From positions 1 to 7,610 of the forward strand of contig URHH01000122.1 of assembly GCA_900547615.1 (NCBI GenBank): a stretch of 7,610 nt of DNA, given 5' to 3'. Positions 5,849 through 7,610 of this stretch are shown here, one piece after another. The DNA is from an uncultured Blautia sp. (GTDB lineage: Bacteria; Bacillota; Clostridia; Lachnospirales; Lachnospiraceae). The translations under genes were made by a program, and so were the position numbers. Numbering within the stretch: position 1 is the stretch's first letter; each line of letters opens with the position of its first letter. Below the pieces are notes generated by a model that did not search any database, was not told the origin of the DNA, and worked only from the letters and a program-made list of their open reading frames with translations.

Positions 5849-6841
5849 GTGAAACGGCAGACAAATTTGGCACAGGCAATCGATATGGCGGCAGACAAAG
5901 CCAGATATGACGAATGTGCAAAGAAATTATTAAGCTACAAGGCGGTGCTTGCATGGATTTTAAAGTCCTGTACAAAAGAATTTTCCCAGTATAGTGTTCA
6001 GTTTATCTGTGAAAACTGTTTAAAAGGGAAGGCGGAGATCTCGCAGCATGCAGTTCATCAAGATGAGAAGAGCACAGATGATCTTGACGGAGATACCCGG
6101 ATTGAAGGGCTTAATACAGAGGCAGGATCTATGAAAGAGCGGACGGTATATTTTGATATTCGCTTTAAAGCCCTGCTTCCCGGAAGCAAAGAGCCTGTAC
6201 AGCTTATTGTAAATCTGGAAATACAAGTCGATGATACGCCGGGGTATCCCCTGGTTACCCGTGGTTTTTATTATTGTGCCAGAATGATTTCTGAACAATA
6301 TGGGACAGTATTTACGGGGGAAGACTATGGAAAACTTCAGAAAGTATACAGTATCTGGATTTGTCCGGATCCGGCAAAAAAGCGAAAAAACGGTATTTTT
6401 CGGTATCATACAATAGAAGATAAAATAATGGGGGAATCCGATGTGCATTCAGAAGCATATGATTTGATGGAAGTGATTGTTTTACATCTTGGCGATGCGG
6501 AAGAAGAGAGCGGAAATGAAATCTTAAATCTGCTGAATGTGCTGTTTTCTTCATCGTTGTCACCGAATGAAAAAAAGCAGAGATTACATAAGGATTTCCA
6601 TATTGCAATGACGGCAGAACTGGAGAGTGAGGTGAAAAATATGTGTAACTTAAGTCAGGCGCTTATTGAACAAGGAATCGAACAAGGAATCGAACAGGGC
6701 GTCGAACAGGGTGTGCAAAAAGAGAAATTATCCCTTACAAAGATGATGATCCAGGAAGGAGAAGACATAGAGAAGATTAAAAAATACACAGGTTATTCTA
6801 TTGAAAAAATAAGGGAAATTGCAGAATCAATGGAAAAGTAA
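5849..6841 (+). CDS. Rpn family recombination-promoting nuclease / putative PD-(D/E)XK transposase
   Basis: A 330-residue protein. GTG 5849 is chosen because GGAGGTG (5837-5843) lies five bases upstream; the frame extends back to a TTG at 5807, but that has no binding site and would place GGAGG inside the gene. The N-terminal segment KARYDECAKKLLSYKAVLAWIL is typical of the Lachnospiraceae branch. The nuclease core is visible as the strand VYFDIRF with D103, then LIVNLEIQ with E124 and Q126, the D...ExQ form of the PD-(D/E)XK site found in Rpn/YhgA proteins. Then come PGYPLVTRGFYYCARMIS and KVYSIWICPDP, both strongly conserved in this family. The C-terminal part is helical and contains four (I/V)EQG repeats (about residues 273-288). 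Escherichia coli Rpn proteins are DNA endonucleases that promote recA-independent recombination. Members are often multicopy in a genome. All expected core residues are present, so it appears intact. Confidence 0.9.
   Translation: MKRQTNLAQAIDMAADKARYDECAKKLLSYKAVLAWILKSCTKEFSQYSVQFICENCLKGKAEISQHAVHQDEKSTDDLDGDTRIEGLNTEAGSMKERTVYFDIRFKALLPGSKEPVQLIVNLEIQVDDTPGYPLVTRGFYYCARMISEQYGTVFTGEDYGKLQKVYSIWICPDPAKKRKNGIFRYHTIEDKIMGESDVHSEAYDLMEVIVLHLGDAEEESGNEILNLLNVLFSSSLSPNEKKQRLHKDFHIAMTAELESEVKNMCNLSQALIEQGIEQGIEQGVEQGVQKEKLSLTKMMIQEGEDIEKIKKYTGYSIEKIREIAESMEK
6665..6712 (+). repeat. Four 12-bp tandem repeats encoding (I/V)EQG
   Basis: Units begin at 6665, 6677, 6689 and 6701. The first two differ at one third-codon base (ATT versus ATC), and the later units change mainly at silent positions plus one Ile to Val change. 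Each encodes Ile/Val-Glu-Gln-Gly. Because the unit is a multiple of three, gain or loss of a copy keeps the frame and only changes the linker length before the final helices of the nuclease. Confidence 0.9.
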
Positions 6842-6861
6842 TGGATAAAAAATAAAGAAGA

Positions 6862-6892
6862 GACTGCGCACTAATTATTTAGTGCGACAGTC
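6862..6892 (-). terminator. Long hairpin; terminator-like only on the reverse strand
   Basis: GACTG (6862-6866) plus CGCACTAA (6867-6874) pair with TTAGTGCG (6879-6886) and CAGTC (6888-6892), giving 13 pairs with one bulged A at 6887 and a TTAT loop. Downstream on the + strand is CCGCAGGGAG with no T run. On the - strand the stem is followed by TCTTCTTTATTTTTT, the shape of an intrinsic terminator. It lies between the nuclease stop codon and the ribosome binding site of the next gene. It may instead be a bidirectional weak terminator or a dispersed palindromic repeat. Confidence 0.6.
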
Positions 6893-6909
6893 CCGCAGGG
6901 AGAAACAAA

Positions 6910-7437
6910 ATGAAGTATCGCAGTTTACAGGAACATGAAATCGATCGGGAACTGTTTCGTGATTTTATCAGGCGGCAGATTGTTACAAAATGCTGGCGAA
7001 AAGAAGATGGAGAATGGATTATAAAAGACGCCCCTTTTATTGATGACTGGACAGAGCAGGATTATAAGCTGCTGATTCAGTGCCTGAAACATACAGTCAG
7101 AACAGGAGGGGTTGTTTATGGAGCTTTTTATGAGGGAAAACTAAAAGGCTTTGCCGCTGTTCTTCCGGAAATATTCGGCGGGGAAAATAAATATATAGAC
7201 CTGGCTGCCATTCATGTATCTCAGGATATGAGAGGGACAGGAATCGGAACGGCTCTATTTAAAGAAGCCAAAAGATGGGCAAAGGAAAAAGGAGCGGAGA
7301 AACTTTATATTTCTGCTCATTCCGCTGTGGAAAGCCAGGCGTTTTATAAACGCATGGGCTGCGTTGAGGCGAAATGGTATAAAAAGGAGCATGTGGAAGA
7401 AGAGCCGTTTGACTGTCAGCTGGAAGTAAAATTATAA
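6910..7437 (+). CDS. GNAT family N-acetyltransferase
   Basis: A 175-residue protein with ATG 6910 and GGGAGA (6898-6903) six bases upstream. An N-terminal extension of about 65 residues rich in charged and aromatic residues (ELFRDFIRRQIVTKCWRK, then FIDDWTEQDYKLL) precedes the acetyltransferase fold, which starts with VVYGAFYEGKLKGFAAV. The acetyl-CoA loop is R108-G-T-G-I-G113 after AAIHVSQDM, followed by LFKEAKRWAKEKGAEKLYISAHSAVESQAFYKRMGC, the usual C-terminal signature. A similar N-terminal pattern is found in clostridial GNAT proteins annotated only by family, so the acceptor molecule is unknown. It is separated from the nuclease by 68 bases holding a strong hairpin and is not closely related to the GNAT at 5239-5700. 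I see no promoter of its own. Confidence 0.92.
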   Translation: MKYRSLQEHEIDRELFRDFIRRQIVTKCWRKEDGEWIIKDAPFIDDWTEQDYKLLIQCLKHTVRTGGVVYGAFYEGKLKGFAAVLPEIFGGENKYIDLAAIHVSQDMRGTGIGTALFKEAKRWAKEKGAEKLYISAHSAVESQAFYKRMGCVEAKWYKKEHVEEEPFDCQLEVKL

Positions 7438-7460
7438 GAGAAATGGCGTATTTTCGCCTG

Positions 7461-7511
7461 TGCAAAGATTCTTTGCATGGGAAAACAGCACGATGCAAAG
7501 CATGGCTGCTG
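7461..7511 (+). promoter_or_regulatory. Leader with mutually exclusive hairpins
   Basis: Three related segments can pair in alternative ways. TGCAAAG (7461-7467) pairs with CTTTGCA (7471-7477) around ATT. CTTTGCAT (7471-7478) can instead pair with ATGCAAAG (7493-7500), eight perfect pairs. ATGC (7493-7496) can also close on GCAT (7500-7503) inside an outer CAGCA (7486-7490) / TGCTG (7507-7511) stem. These choices exclude each other, as in attenuators or riboswitches. No T run follows and I recognise no known riboswitch consensus, so the role is open. Confidence 0.45.
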
Positions 7512-7536
7512 GTCATTTACAGAAACCGGAGGCATA

Positions 7537-7563
7537 ATGGATACAGAAAGGAGGATAGTGTGA
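7537..7563 (+). CDS. Possible eight-codon leader peptide
   Basis: ATG 7537 has GGAGG (7528-7532) four bases upstream and reads MDTERRIV before a TGA at 7561-7563. The stop overlaps the GTG start of the next gene by four bases, and that gene's own AAGGAGG lies inside the micro-ORF. This would couple translation of the two. It is too short to be certain, and the ATG may simply be chance next to a purine-rich stretch. Confidence 0.3.
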   Translation: MDTERRIV

Positions 7564-7610
7564 AAGAAAGTAGAGAACAGCCGAAAAATGGCGCACTGAA
7601 ACAAGCTATT
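7560..7610 (+). CDS. Start of an unidentified gene, 3' partial
   Basis: GTG 7560 has a strong AAGGAGG (7548-7554) five bases upstream, and the frame stays open for the 17 codons left in the window, reading MKESREQPKNGALKQAI. That is too little to name a family; it is charged and shows no signal peptide. The structured region before it suggests that its expression is controlled at the RNA level. It is possibly the first gene of a new unit. Confidence 0.6.
   Translation, partial: MKESREQPKNGALKQAI

Noticed and set aside
6665..6712. Short repeats as a possible CRISPR array
   Set aside because: The units are 12 bases, contiguous without spacers and translate into a repeated tetrapeptide.

Overview
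The window looks like a low-to-moderate GC Firmicute, most likely a spore-forming gut clostridium of the Lachnospiraceae type. Reasons: a DUF2953 gene (ytfI-like) sits directly upstream of a gerW/ytfJ sporulation gene; there are strong AGGAGG-type ribosome binding sites, ATGA stop/start overlaps and a DUF3784 membrane protein; and there is an Rpn-type PD-(D/E)XK nuclease with an EQG-repeat tail. All supported genes are on the + strand. The genus is not determined by what I can see.

Positions 1-1359 form the end of a sporulation-associated operon: the 3' part of a DUF2953 gene whose start lies outside the window, gerW, and a very small two-helix membrane protein that was easy to miss and may carry a one-base frameshift. 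A strong intrinsic terminator (14-bp stem, GAAA tetraloop, seven Ts) closes this unit.

Positions 1358-5700 look like one long transcription unit. It is driven by an extended -10 promoter that overlaps the terminator's T tract. In order it carries an HD-domain hydrolase, a small P-loop kinase with a TTG start, an unrecognised six-helix membrane protein, an unrecognised secreted protein, a DUF3784 membrane protein and a GNAT acetyltransferase. The last four are packed with 4-base overlaps. The HD gene is far more AT-rich than gerW (about 31% versus 50% GC by hand count), so it may be acquired. The joint role of the set is unknown.

Positions 5701-7437 hold an Rpn/PD-(D/E)XK nuclease-transposase family gene with its own candidate promoter and structured leader. 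A long hairpin follows it without a forward T tract, then a second GNAT acetyltransferase. The last 170 bases hold a leader with mutually exclusive hairpins and an eight-codon micro-ORF overlapping the start of a gene that runs off the right edge. No RNA gene, CRISPR array or insertion sequence end was seen. Nothing here amounts to a clearly new system; the most unusual items are the small frameshift-suspect membrane protein, the competing hairpins at 7461-7511 and the unrecognised membrane/secreted pair.
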